The position numbers and the translations under genes were made by a program. From Armatimonadota bacterium (GTDB taxonomy: Bacteria; Armatimonadota; Fimbriimonadia; Fimbriimonadales; ATM1), in assembly GCA_003577165.1 (NCBI GenBank), contig QEUM01000009.1:62001-126000 (forward strand): a stretch of DNA of 64,000 nucleotides. The letters run 5' to 3'. The notes beneath the pieces are model-generated. The model made no database searches, was not told the origin of the DNA, and saw only the letters and a program-made list of their open reading frames with translations. Positions 18,930-27,324 of the stretch are shown one piece after another. Each line of letters begins with the position of its first letter. The first letter of the stretch is position 1.

Positions 18930-19741
18930 TCGTGTCTCAGGATCGCCAGGGCTGTGTGCAATTGTGCGGTCTCTGCAGGTCTCTCGGAGATCCGAATCTC
19001 GGTCTAGTGATCCTCAGCGAAGGAAACGCGAGCGGATACGAGGACGCAGAGTCGTTCTGGGTCAAAGCGAGCGGCCTAACTCTGGCCGATGCCGTGGAGG
19101 ACAGCCTGGTACGCGTTCGCTTCGAGCCGCTGCTGCAGGCGGTGGACTCCGTCGAGGCAGGCAACGACATCGGCGACTCGGAGGTCGAGGGAATCCTCTC
19201 TCGCGCCGTCATCGAGCCGCTCGGCGCACGACCCTCCGTCGAGGCCTTTTTCCACGCGGCGCTTCTCCGCGACACCTCCTACAAGTTTGTCGCCCACACT
19301 CATCCTGAACCGATCTTGAGCCTGGTCTGCACAACAAACGCACAGTCATTGTGCGCAAGGCGCCTCTTTCCCGATGAGGTGGTGCTCTGCGGACCCGCGA
19401 CATGCTGGGTGCCGTATGTGGATCCCGGGCTCTTGCTCGCGCTTCAGATTCGCAATTCCGCGCGCGACTTCCGAGCGCAGACCGGCAACTGGGCCAAAAC
19501 CTACTGGCTCCAAAACCACGGGCTGATCACGCTCGGCAACACCGTCGAAGAAGCCTTGAACGCGACGAAGATGGCGGTGAAGGCCGCGACCATCTGGTTG
19601 GGCGCCCTTTCCACAGGTCACGAGATCACGACCCTGAGCAAGGAGGACGTCGAACGAATCGCCACGCGAACAGACGAACACTATCGCCAAAGGCTGCTCG
19701 GCATCGGAGTCGAGGAGGCGGAGGGAGGCGGCGCGCGGTGA
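18926..19741 (+). CDS. Class II aldolase/adducin-family protein
   Basis: 271 residues from GTG at 18926, which overlaps the stop of the M14 gene (GTGA). A longer frame from 18758 only reads through that gene. The metal-binding class II aldolase pattern is visible: 'LGLVILSEGNASGYED' near the start, 'FVAHTHPEPIL' supplying the two zinc His residues, and 'YWLQNHGLITLGNTVEEAL' supplying the third. Related enzymes act on fuculose-, rhamnulose- or ribulose-phosphates. The substrate here is unknown. It overlaps the next gene by GTGA, so three genes form a coupled unit. Confidence 0.88.
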   Translation: MIVSQDRQGCVQLCGLCRSLGDPNLGLVILSEGNASGYEDAESFWVKASGLTLADAVEDSLVRVRFEPLLQAVDSVEAGNDIGDSEVEGILSRAVIEPLGARPSVEAFFHAALLRDTSYKFVAHTHPEPILSLVCTTNAQSLCARRLFPDEVVLCGPATCWVPYVDPGLLLALQIRNSARDFRAQTGNWAKTYWLQNHGLITLGNTVEEALNATKMAVKAATIWLGALSTGHEITTLSKEDVERIATRTDEHYRQRLLGIGVEEAEGGGAR

Positions 19742-20493
19742 TCGACATCGAGGCAGCGTGGAATTTCGAGGACCTGCAGGAGAGCGAACGACGATTCCGT
19801 GCGCTCCTCGGGCAGTGTGAGAGCGACGTGGAGTCCGCGTGCGTCTTGACGCAACTGGCAAGAGTTCACGGATTGCAGGGCGATTTCGAGAAGGCCCGCG
19901 AACTGCTTGAAGAGGCACGCGCGCGCGCTAAAGGCGAACCCTCAGCCGCGACGATCCGCATTCACTTGGAGACCGGCAGAGTTCTCAATTCGTCCGGTGA
20001 TCCAGCGGCCGCAAGGCCCGAGTTCGAAACCGCTTTCGCCCTCGCGGAAGCGCTGGAAGAGGAGTTCCTTGCTGTCGACGCGGCGCATATGATCGCGATC
20101 GTCGAGACGCCGGAGAACGCGATCGCCTGGAACGAACGGGCGCTTCAACTGGCGTCCTCTGCAGCCGATCCGAAGGCGAGAAAGTGGAAGGCGAGCCTAC
20201 ATAACAACCTCGGCTGGACCTACCACGACTTGGGGGACTTTGAGAAAGCGCTTTTCCATTTCCAGGGGGGACTTCAAGAGCGCCTGGCATCCGGAACGCC
20301 TACAACCGTGAGGATCGCAAAGTGGTGCGTTGGCCGATGTCTCAGGTCACTCGGCAAGCTGGAGGAGGCCCTCACAGTGCAGATGTCGCTTGCCGAAGAT
20401 CCCGCATCCGCAGAGGATGGGTTCGTGTCGGAAGAGATCGCGGAGTGCCTTTACGCGCTCAACCGCACAGAGGAAAGTCGCAGCCACTTCTAA
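19738..20493 (+). CDS. TPR protein, possibly truncated by an in-frame stop
   Basis: 251 residues from GTG 19738 (GTGA overlap with the aldolase gene). Tetratricopeptide units are clear, for example 'LHNNLGWTYHDLGDFEKALFHFQGGL' split over 20195-20275 and a preceding 'ARVHGLQGDFEKARELLEEAR'. No signal or enzymatic domain is seen. The TAA at 20491 is followed in the same frame by 33 sense codons (LAHALLSKQSWLVSSEPQRL and onward) ending at TAG 20593-20595. That tail looks like the natural end of the last helix, so the intact gene would be 19738-20595. A nonsense mutation or a base-calling error (TAC to TAA) is likely. Confidence 0.75.
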   Translation: MIDIEAAWNFEDLQESERRFRALLGQCESDVESACVLTQLARVHGLQGDFEKARELLEEARARAKGEPSAATIRIHLETGRVLNSSGDPAAARPEFETAFALAEALEEEFLAVDAAHMIAIVETPENAIAWNERALQLASSAADPKARKWKASLHNNLGWTYHDLGDFEKALFHFQGGLQERLASGTPTTVRIAKWCVGRCLRSLGKLEEALTVQMSLAEDPASAEDGFVSEEIAECLYALNRTEESRSHF

Positions 20494-20613
20494 CTGGCTC
20501 ACGCGCTGCTCTCGAAGCAATCTTGGCTGGTGTCCTCGGAACCACAGCGACTCGAACGACTCGCTCGGCTCAGCAAACCCGAGCAAGAAGGCTAGGCGAA
20601 GTTCGCTGCTCCT

Positions 20614-21894
20614 TTATCCTTCAACGACACCCCGGAAGGTCGGCACGTAATCTGGGAACACAACCGGTAGGTTCGGGTTCGCAAGCCTCTTCGCAACGAC
20701 TTCCGCGAGAATGTCGCGGTGATCTATCGTGATTGCCAAGTCTCGCTCCTGGAACCTCTGCTCCATCGCGAGCCCCGGCCAGTCACGGTAAACGGTGCCA
20801 CCATTGACACCCCCACCCAGAAGCATCATACAGTTGCCGTGCCCGTGATCCGTGCCTTCGCTTCCGTTCTGAGCGACGACTCTGCCAAACTCCGAAACGA
20901 CCACTACGATGAAGTTCGTGTTGCTGGTCGCGAACATATCCGCGTGGAATGCGCCCAGCGTGCTTGAGAGAGTCTGCATCAGGCTCGCCATCGCACCGGA
21001 CAGCACCCCCTGAGCCGCGTGTGTGTCCCAGCCACCCAGGTCTAAGTGCACGGCCTCCACGCCGACGTCCGCCTTCAGGAGCGCGGCGACGGACTTCATG
21101 CCAACGCCGAAACTGTTGCTCGGGTACACGGCCCCGCCCGCCGGCTGATAGTTTGCGAAGTTGATCTGCTCCAGCAGGTCGATGGCACGCTGCGTATCGT
21201 TCGCCGCGGCGCTGAGCGCCATGTCTGCCCACGCATAGGCCTCGTCGAGCCAACTCTTCCGTGACTGCATCGTGGAGTTGTTGCCCGTCAATCCGAATGC
21301 GTCGAGATTCGGAATCGGAATTGACTTCGGAGCGCCGCTCAGCGTCGCCTGCATCCCATAACTGAGGCTTATTCCTCGGAGTGGCGAATCGCTCATGGGC
21401 GGCACCGTCAGCAGGTGCCTCGCGAGCCAACCACTGTTGACTTCTGGGTCTGCGGGTTTCCCGACCTCCATGTATCGTTGCGCGTCGAAGTGCGACCTCG
21501 ACGGATCAACTGATCCCGTAGCGTGCACGATCGCCAAGTCCCCATTCTGGAATGCCTCGACCAGACTGGCCATCGCGGGCGGAAACCCGAAGAAGCCGTC
21601 GAGATCGATCGCGTCACCTGGATCGGGCCCAGGAGGCTGAATCGCGAGCGTCGGCCGGGCCGCATAATAGTCGGGATCGGCGTACGGAACGCACATTGTG
21701 AGCCCGTCCGATCCCCCCCGCAAGTAGACCGAGATGATCACGTCGCGCTGGATCCCCGGCGTGGTGGCGAACGCCACCTTCGGCAGCCAGGACGGCGCAC
21801 TTGCGAGAAAGAGAGCGGCACGACTCGACGTGTTGATGAACTGCCGTCTCGACAGATTTCGATATTCGCTGCAGCAGATGTCCTCAGGATTCAT
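20614..21894 (-). CDS. DUF1501 secreted protein with Tat-type leader
   Basis: 426 residues. The N-terminus has a twin-arginine export motif (LSRRQFINTSSRAALFLASA). The body fits DUF1501, a family related to sulfatase/alkaline-phosphatase-like folds: 'VYLRGGSDGLTMCVPYADPDYY', 'DPSRSHFDAQRYME', 'LGGWDTHAAQG', 'VVVVSEFGRVVAQNGSEGTDHG' and 'HGNCMMLLGGGVNGG'. It lies 9 bases after the DUF1800 gene on the same strand. The two families are nearly always adjacent, which supports a joint role. The biochemical activity of the pair is not established. Confidence 0.92.
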   Translation of the reverse strand: MNPEDICCSEYRNLSRRQFINTSSRAALFLASAPSWLPKVAFATTPGIQRDVIISVYLRGGSDGLTMCVPYADPDYYAARPTLAIQPPGPDPGDAIDLDGFFGFPPAMASLVEAFQNGDLAIVHATGSVDPSRSHFDAQRYMEVGKPADPEVNSGWLARHLLTVPPMSDSPLRGISLSYGMQATLSGAPKSIPIPNLDAFGLTGNNSTMQSRKSWLDEAYAWADMALSAAANDTQRAIDLLEQINFANYQPAGGAVYPSNSFGVGMKSVAALLKADVGVEAVHLDLGGWDTHAAQGVLSGAMASLMQTLSSTLGAFHADMFATSNTNFIVVVVSEFGRVVAQNGSEGTDHGHGNCMMLLGGGVNGGTVYRDWPGLAMEQRFQERDLAITIDHRDILAEVVAKRLANPNLPVVFPDYVPTFRGVVEG

Positions 21895-21903
21895 GCTTGC
21901 CCC

Positions 21904-23400
21904 CTAGTACCACTGGAAACTCGGCGAAGCCAACGCAAGGGCGAACGCATCGGAGATCCGCGTCGCACTCGGCGGATCTGGCAACAAGTACTTCTTGAGC
22001 GCTGCCAAGTCCGGCGGACGCATCTCGCCTCCGAACAACAAGTAATTGATTCGATTCGCAATCGTCTCCGCGGTGTTTGCCCCCTGAAGCAGAGATGTCG
22101 TGCTCACGCTGACTCCGTTGATGCCGGGGCTGAACATGGAGAAGCCGATGTTCCACCTCGGCGCAAGGAGACCCATCCAGAACTCCTTCGAGTCGGGATA
22201 GCCGTCAGGCGGAACCCAACGGAATGGCGTCTGCCCCATCTGGGGGAGCCAAACGGACCGGAGTGTCGCGGGAGAATTGATGGTCGCCTTAACCGCCCGC
22301 AGTGCAGACACTGCCAAGTGATACGGCCTCTTGAATTTCATGGGGGCGAGTGCGAGACTCTCTCGTGCGAGGATCACTCGCAGCATCGCCTTGATGTCGC
22401 CTCCCGTCTGTGCATATCGCGCCGCGGCTGAGTCAATGAGGGATTCAGGAGGCGATTCTCCCCAGAACCAGCGACAGAGTTTGGATGCGATGTAGCGAGC
22501 GGTGGAAGGATGTGCGGCGAGAATCTGGATGACCAACTCTCCATCCTGCTGTCCTCCGTTCGCCGCTATGTCCACACCGAGAACGCGCTTGGCGTTGTTG
22601 TCGTGGTTGGAGGCCTGGAAGTAGAAGCGACCTCGGTCTGTCCCCGCTGCCGATCCGTGCCTCGTCCACCCCGTTAGACACCGTGCGACCTCGATGACGT
22701 CGGTCTGCGTGTATCCACCGTTGACGCCGAGTGTGTGGAGTTCGAGCAGTTCACGAGCGTAGTTTTCGTTCGGGTTCAGCCGCTTGCTGGTGACGTTGTC
22801 GAGATACACCAGCATCGCCGGGCTGTGCACGCTCGCGCTGAGAAGGTCTGGGAACCTCCCAAGAGCATGAGGCCGGATCACGTCGCGGTCATCTACGATC
22901 TTCAGGTACTGGCATTCGCCTCTGTAGATGTAAATGTTGAAGTGATCCGTCCAGAACTCGACCATCCGTCCGTAGAGTTGTCTTCTCGATAGGGCCGAAC
23001 GGAGAATCTGAGCGTCCGTCAAATCGAGCGCGGGCGTCCCACCAAGCGCGTAGAGTTGCCACGGCTCCATCGTCAACGAGTTGTATGTGCCCAGCATGCT
23101 CTGCAGGGCGCTGTCGTCAATGGCGAGGTGATCGAGGTGGTACTCGAGATACCCGTCGTATCCCATTTGCGCGACGAGGCCGAGTTCGTACTCCGAGAGC
23201 CCCATCGTGATCCGACGGACGAGTTTGAGATCCAGAGACGGGATAGTCTGCTTCCAAGGGCCGTTGCGGCGACGCTCCTGTTGCGCGTACGCCTGCCCGC
23301 CGCCCAGCATCGCTGCTCCCAGCGCCAAAAGGGCTTGCCTCCGAGAAACGCTCAACTCTCCCCGGGTGCCAGCCGAGTCCTTGCTCACCGTGTCTGCCAT
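21904..23400 (-). CDS. DUF1800 secreted protein with Tat-type leader
   Basis: 498 residues from ATG 23400, chosen because GGGGAGG lies about 7 bases upstream and the export signal follows (SVSRRQALLALGAAMLGGG, twin-arginine type). An ATG-like start at 23562 would add 54 residues without coding character. Family features include 'RRITMGLSEYELGLVAQMGYDGYLEYHL', 'ENYARELLELHTLGVNGGYTQ' and 'EVARCLTGWT', split across the middle. It precedes its usual partner DUF1501. The pair is common in planctomycete, verrucomicrobial and armatimonad genomes and is predicted to act outside the cytoplasm. Function is unknown. Confidence 0.92.
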   Translation of the reverse strand: MADTVSKDSAGTRGELSVSRRQALLALGAAMLGGGQAYAQQERRRNGPWKQTIPSLDLKLVRRITMGLSEYELGLVAQMGYDGYLEYHLDHLAIDDSALQSMLGTYNSLTMEPWQLYALGGTPALDLTDAQILRSALSRRQLYGRMVEFWTDHFNIYIYRGECQYLKIVDDRDVIRPHALGRFPDLLSASVHSPAMLVYLDNVTSKRLNPNENYARELLELHTLGVNGGYTQTDVIEVARCLTGWTRHGSAAGTDRGRFYFQASNHDNNAKRVLGVDIAANGGQQDGELVIQILAAHPSTARYIASKLCRWFWGESPPESLIDSAAARYAQTGGDIKAMLRVILARESLALAPMKFKRPYHLAVSALRAVKATINSPATLRSVWLPQMGQTPFRWVPPDGYPDSKEFWMGLLAPRWNIGFSMFSPGINGVSVSTTSLLQGANTAETIANRINYLLFGGEMRPPDLAALKKYLLPDPPSATRISDAFALALASPSFQWY

Positions 23401-23608
23401 GGGTGATCCTCCCCGCAGCTCCTCAGAACTGCTCCCCATCATCTGTATAGAGTAACACGGAATTCCGAAAGTCGCGCAGAATTTTCTGGGGACTCGGAAT
23501 CCTTGCGCCAGGCCACCGGGCCGGACGGGACTGATAGCCCGATCGGAAGGCGACGGCGACACCGGGAGCCCGCGCTGGGGGTCACGACCGCGCGGGTATG
23601 GTCAGGCC

Positions 23609-24493
23609 ATGTCGCGTATCGACCATCAGGACATTCGAATCGGAACTCTCGCGCCGATGGCGAGCGGAGCCGCCTACCTTCGCCAAGTCGTTCCCCATGG
23701 TTTCGAATCCTTCGAACTCACGCTCTGGCAGTACATCGGCGACGTAGACTTGGAGGCCACCGCGAAGGAGTGTCTCGATGTTTTAGGAGACCAAGCGATC
23801 ATCAGCAGTGTCGGGATCTACGGCAATCCTCTGCAGGACGAAAAGACCGCGGCAGACTGGGCCGTCCTCATTCGCTCTGCCAAGCATTTCCGATGCGACG
23901 TCGTGTGCGGTTTTGCGGGCGCCCTCGAGGACCGACCTGTGGACGAGTCCATCCCGAAGTTCAAGGAGGTATTCGGAGAACTCGCGAAGATCGCGGACGG
24001 AGAAGGAGTTCGGATCGCATTCGAAAACTGCGACATGGGGGGATCATGGGAGCGGCCGCGATGGAACATTGCCCACGCTCCTCGCGCATGGGAGATGATG
24101 TTCGACTCAGTGCCGGGGCAGACGCTCGGCCTCGAATGGGAGCCCTGCCATCAAATGGTCTCATTCATTGATCCGATTCCCCAACTTCGAAAGTGGGTGG
24201 ACCGCGTCTACCACATCCACGGCAAGGACGCGACCATCAATTGGGACATCGTCAAAACCGAAGGCATCCGCTCCGGGATTCCCTCTGTTTGGCACCGGAC
24301 GCCCGGCTTCGGCGATTCGAATTGGACGGACATCATCACGATCCTCAGAAAGGGCGACTTTCGAGGAGCGATTGACATCGAGGGTTGGCACGATCCAGTG
24401 TATCGAGACGAACTCGAGATGACGGGTCAAGTTCGTGGCCTCGAGTACCTCAAGGCCTGCCGGGGGGGCGCTTACGTTCCCAACCCACGTTGA
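23609..24493 (+). CDS. Sugar phosphate isomerase/epimerase (xylose-isomerase-like TIM barrel)
   Basis: 294 residues, cytoplasmic. The AP-endonuclease-2-like TIM barrel pattern is visible: 'RIAFENCDMGGSW' (metal Glu), 'LGLEWEPCHQM' (Glu and His), 'VYHIHGKDATINW' (His-x-Lys-Asp) and 'GAIDIEGWHDP' (last Glu). These would form the divalent-metal site used by inositol and ketose isomerases. It stands alone, divergent from the DUF1800 gene, and ends at a strong hairpin shared with the convergent gene. The exact sugar is not deducible. Confidence 0.88.
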   Translation: MSRIDHQDIRIGTLAPMASGAAYLRQVVPHGFESFELTLWQYIGDVDLEATAKECLDVLGDQAIISSVGIYGNPLQDEKTAADWAVLIRSAKHFRCDVVCGFAGALEDRPVDESIPKFKEVFGELAKIADGEGVRIAFENCDMGGSWERPRWNIAHAPRAWEMMFDSVPGQTLGLEWEPCHQMVSFIDPIPQLRKWVDRVYHIHGKDATINWDIVKTEGIRSGIPSVWHRTPGFGDSNWTDIITILRKGDFRGAIDIEGWHDPVYRDELEMTGQVRGLEYLKACRGGAYVPNPR

Positions 24494-24499
24494 GAAAGC

Positions 24500-24522
24500 A
24501 CCCCCGGCGAAGAGCCGGGGGT
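24500..24522. terminator. Bidirectional stem-loop terminator between convergent genes
   Basis: A 9-base-pair stem (ACCCCCGGC at 24500-24508 with its complement at 24514-24522) and a 5-base loop lie 7 bases after the isomerase stop and 6 bases before the end of the convergent gene. The stem is very GC-rich. The T run is short (TTGCTGT), so termination may be factor-assisted. Confidence 0.7.
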
Positions 24523-24528
24523 TGCTGT

Positions 24529-25329
24529 CTATCGGCCCTTAACGAGCGATTTCCGCATATCGCGCCCGATTCGGGCGAGGATTTCGGTACGAATGTCCAC
24601 GATTCGCGCATCGGCGTTGCGGTATTCCTCGCCGAAGTCCACGGATCCGTCATCGAAGAGTGCGCCGTCACGCCGCCATCCGCAGTCGTCGCACCGTTCG
24701 CCGTGATGGACTTCGTCCCAGCGCTCGCAAATGTTGAACTGAGCGCGCACAGAGTCCCAGTTGCGACTCCGCGAATACCGCGAGAAGACGTCGGAACAGC
24801 GACATCCGGCGAGGTCCGCGATGTGAGCCGCGATGATGACGTCCTGCCACGATCGTCCAGCCTTGCGATGGGAGCAGTACTCCTGCCACCTTCGGCCGTA
24901 ACGGTCGAACATTAGGTCCATCCACACGCCGTCGATGAACTCTGAATCCCAATCGCGCGAGCGCCATCGGCGACCGCTGCGGTCGTAGTTGCAGGGATCG
25001 ATTCCGCACGTGTCGAGCACGTATCCCCATCCACGCTTCCTGTTACGCAGGTTCCAGATATCCCGACACGAGTCGCCGGTAATCCGGTGAATGTAGAACA
25101 CGGGCGCCAAGTCGTAAACGTTTGCGCGCAGAGAGCGCTTCGTGCTGAGAATGAAGTCGACGTCCAGGTTGAGCGCATCCGCGATCAGAACAGTCGCGAG
25201 AGCCTCAGGAAGTCCGAGACGATGTCGAGTCAGTAGGAGCGACACATCGAAGTTGTCGCGCCGCGGACTGGCAAAAGTCGGGGCCGCAATTGCGCTCCCC
25301 GCAACCGCTGCAATGAGCAGTTTGTTCAT
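24529..25329 (-). CDS. Secreted cysteine- and tryptophan-rich protein with an internal repeat
   Basis: 266 residues. ATG 25329 is preferred over GTG 25338 because GAGGTG then lies 6 bases upstream and the leader begins MNKLLIAAVAGSAIAAPTFA. The mature protein is rich in Arg, Asp, Trp and paired Cys. Two related units can be aligned: 'GDSCRDIWNLRNRKRGWGYV' and 'GCRCSDVFSRYSRSRNWDSV', each ending a helix-rich block. I recognise no named family. It is likely a periplasmic or envelope protein. It is transcribed divergently from the carboxylase operon (about 148 bases between the starts). Confidence 0.75.
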   Translation of the reverse strand: MNKLLIAAVAGSAIAAPTFASPRRDNFDVSLLLTRHRLGLPEALATVLIADALNLDVDFILSTKRSLRANVYDLAPVFYIHRITGDSCRDIWNLRNRKRGWGYVLDTCGIDPCNYDRSGRRWRSRDWDSEFIDGVWMDLMFDRYGRRWQEYCSHRKAGRSWQDVIIAAHIADLAGCRCSDVFSRYSRSRNWDSVRAQFNICERWDEVHHGERCDDCGWRRDGALFDDGSVDFGEEYRNADARIVDIRTEILARIGRDMRKSLVKGR

Positions 25330-25477
25330 CCTTGTCACCTCGTTGGTAAACGCGCGTCCTTGCGCGCGCTGGTGAAAGTACTGACAGTCGAAGCCGTGAA
25401 GCGTTACGTCGGTTCGGGCCGTCGGAGGCCGCTACCCGTGCATCTGACCACCTCACCCGTGCAAAATCGATGCTCGC

Positions 25478-26905
25478 ATGCCTGCCCGCAAGATCTCCAA
25501 ACTGCTGGTCGCGAACCGAGGCGAGATCGCCTGTCGGGTCTTCCGAACGGCCGAGAGAATGGGAATCCGGACATGCGCCGTCTTCACGGAGCATGATGAG
25601 GGAGCCCCCCACGCCGAGAGGGAGGCCATGCAGATCGGGGACTACCTCGACATCGAGCAAGTCCTCGCTGCGGCGCTGAAACTGCAGGCTGACGCCATTC
25701 ACCCGGGGTACGGCTTCCTGGCGGAGAACCCCGCGTTCGCTGAAGCCTGCGAGGGCGAAGGCATCGTGTTCCTCGGACCTACCGCGTCTACGATGCGCGC
25801 GATCGGAGACAAATCGGAGGCCCGGAAGACGGTCATCGCCCTCGGCGTGCCAACGTCGGAGGGCCTCGGGCCGTTCACCTCAGTCGAGGAGATCGAGGCC
25901 GCGGCTCGTTCGCTGGGACCGCCACTGATGCTGAAGGCTGCTGCGGGCGGCGGCGGCAAAGGGATGAAGCGCATCGAACACCTCGAGGGAATTCGCGATC
26001 TCATCGAGTCGGCTCAACGGGAGACTAACGCAGCATTCGGCGACTCGAGAATGATCGTGGAAAGATACATCCACCCTGCTCGGCACGTCGAAGTCCAGAT
26101 TATGGGCGATGGCGCGCGCTGCATCGCCCTGGGAGAAAGAGAGTGCAGCCTGCAGAGGCGGCACCAAAAGATCATCGAGGAGTCCCCTTCCCCTGCGGTG
26201 AGCAAAGAGCTAAGGCAGCGCCTGATGGCGGCGGCAATCAAGATCGGAGAGCTCACGGGATATCGCAGCGCCGGCACAGTCGAGTTTCTGCTGGACTCAG
26301 AAGGGGGGTTCTACTTCCTCGAAGTCAATGCACGTCTTCAAGTCGAACACCCCGTGACGGAACTCATCACGGGTCTGGACCTGGTCCAGATGCAGATCGA
26401 GGTCGCCGGAGGAGTGAGCCTTCCTAAACAGGAGGACATCCGATTCCGCGGCCACGCCATCGAGGCGCGCCTCAATGCAGAGGACCCTTACGCAGAGTTC
26501 TTGCCGAGTTCGGGAAGGGTGCTTCGCCTCCAGTGGCCCGAAGGCGTCGACGGCATCCGGATCGACACCGGAATCGGAGCGACTGTATCGAGCCGTTACG
26601 ACTCGCTGCTCGCAAAACTCATCGCCCATGCCGAAGATCGCGAAGCCGCGCGAAAGAAACTCGTCGACGCGCTCAAGGCAACGGTTCTCCTCGGATTGAA
26701 CACGAACCAAGGGTTTCTGGTAGACCTTCTGGAATCGCCCGAATTTGTGAGTGGCCGGTTCTCCACGAGCACAATCGACAACATGGACATCGTGACGCCC
26801 CCCACCCCGGACGCGGCGATCGCGGCCGCATGCGCCCTGCTGCGGGGACCGACCCACGGCGGCTCATTCCCCTGGAATTCGGTCGGGAGTTGGGAACTCG
26901 CATGA
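25478..26905 (+). CDS. Biotin carboxylase subunit of an acyl-CoA carboxylase (MCC-alpha-like, split)
   Basis: 475 residues. The ATP-grasp biotin carboxylase is complete: 'KLLVANRGEIACRVFRTAE', 'IHPGYGFLAENPAFAEAC', the glycine loop 'AAAGGGGKGMKRI', 'HVEVQIMGDG', 'ECSLQRRHQKIIEE' and 'FLEVNARLQVEHPVTE'. It carboxylates biotin on the carrier encoded by the next gene (ATGA overlap). The neighbouring HMG-CoA lyase and hydratase suggest a methylcrotonyl-CoA carboxylase alpha subunit, normally a single protein of about 660 residues, here split in two. An acetyl- or propionyl-CoA role cannot be excluded. No carboxyltransferase (beta) gene is in the window. Confidence 0.9.
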   Translation: MPARKISKLLVANRGEIACRVFRTAERMGIRTCAVFTEHDEGAPHAEREAMQIGDYLDIEQVLAAALKLQADAIHPGYGFLAENPAFAEACEGEGIVFLGPTASTMRAIGDKSEARKTVIALGVPTSEGLGPFTSVEEIEAAARSLGPPLMLKAAAGGGGKGMKRIEHLEGIRDLIESAQRETNAAFGDSRMIVERYIHPARHVEVQIMGDGARCIALGERECSLQRRHQKIIEESPSPAVSKELRQRLMAAAIKIGELTGYRSAGTVEFLLDSEGGFYFLEVNARLQVEHPVTELITGLDLVQMQIEVAGGVSLPKQEDIRFRGHAIEARLNAEDPYAEFLPSSGRVLRLQWPEGVDGIRIDTGIGATVSSRYDSLLAKLIAHAEDREAARKKLVDALKATVLLGLNTNQGFLVDLLESPEFVSGRFSTSTIDNMDIVTPPTPDAAIAAACALLRGPTHGGSFPWNSVGSWELA

Positions 26906-27324
26906 AGTACCTGACTCCGGAAGGACTCGCCGAACTTCCCGCCTTTGCGAATCTGAGGACAGACGTCGACGCCGAGGGAGTATCGGTCTGCGATACCGTC
27001 ACAGGTGACGTGACGCGCTTCGCCTATGCCTTTTCGGGAACGACTTTGTGGCTCGGCGCAAACGGGAGGACTTACAAATTCGGTTGGCCTGAAGAAGGAC
27101 TCGAAGCAGGCGAGAACGCTGCGCGGGCTCCCATGACGGGCCGCGTCGTCGCAATCCCCGTAGCTGTCGGAGACACGGTCTCGCGGGGAGATACTCTCGC
27201 AGTTCTGGAAGCGATGAAAATGGAATATCGGCTCGAGGCTCAAGCCGATGGAACCGTCGTCGAGATCGGCGCGAGCGTCGGCGATCTCGTAGACCTCGGC
27301 CATCTGCTCGTTCGGCTCTCATGA
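26902..27324 (+). CDS. Biotin carboxyl carrier protein subunit
   Basis: 140 residues from ATG 26902, which overlaps the carboxylase stop (ATGA). Longer frames upstream only read through that gene. The biotinyl domain occupies the C-terminal half: 'APMTGRVVAIPVAVGDTV', then the attachment motif EAMKMEYRL with biotinylated Lys about 106, then 'DGTVVEIGASVGDLVD'. The N-terminal part ('TGDVTRFAYAFSGTTLWLG') resembles the region that joins carboxylase and carrier domains in one-piece alpha subunits. It is coupled to the HMG-CoA lyase gene by another 4-base overlap. Confidence 0.9.
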   Translation: MKYLTPEGLAELPAFANLRTDVDAEGVSVCDTVTGDVTRFAYAFSGTTLWLGANGRTYKFGWPEEGLEAGENAARAPMTGRVVAIPVAVGDTVSRGDTLAVLEAMKMEYRLEAQADGTVVEIGASVGDLVDLGHLLVRLS

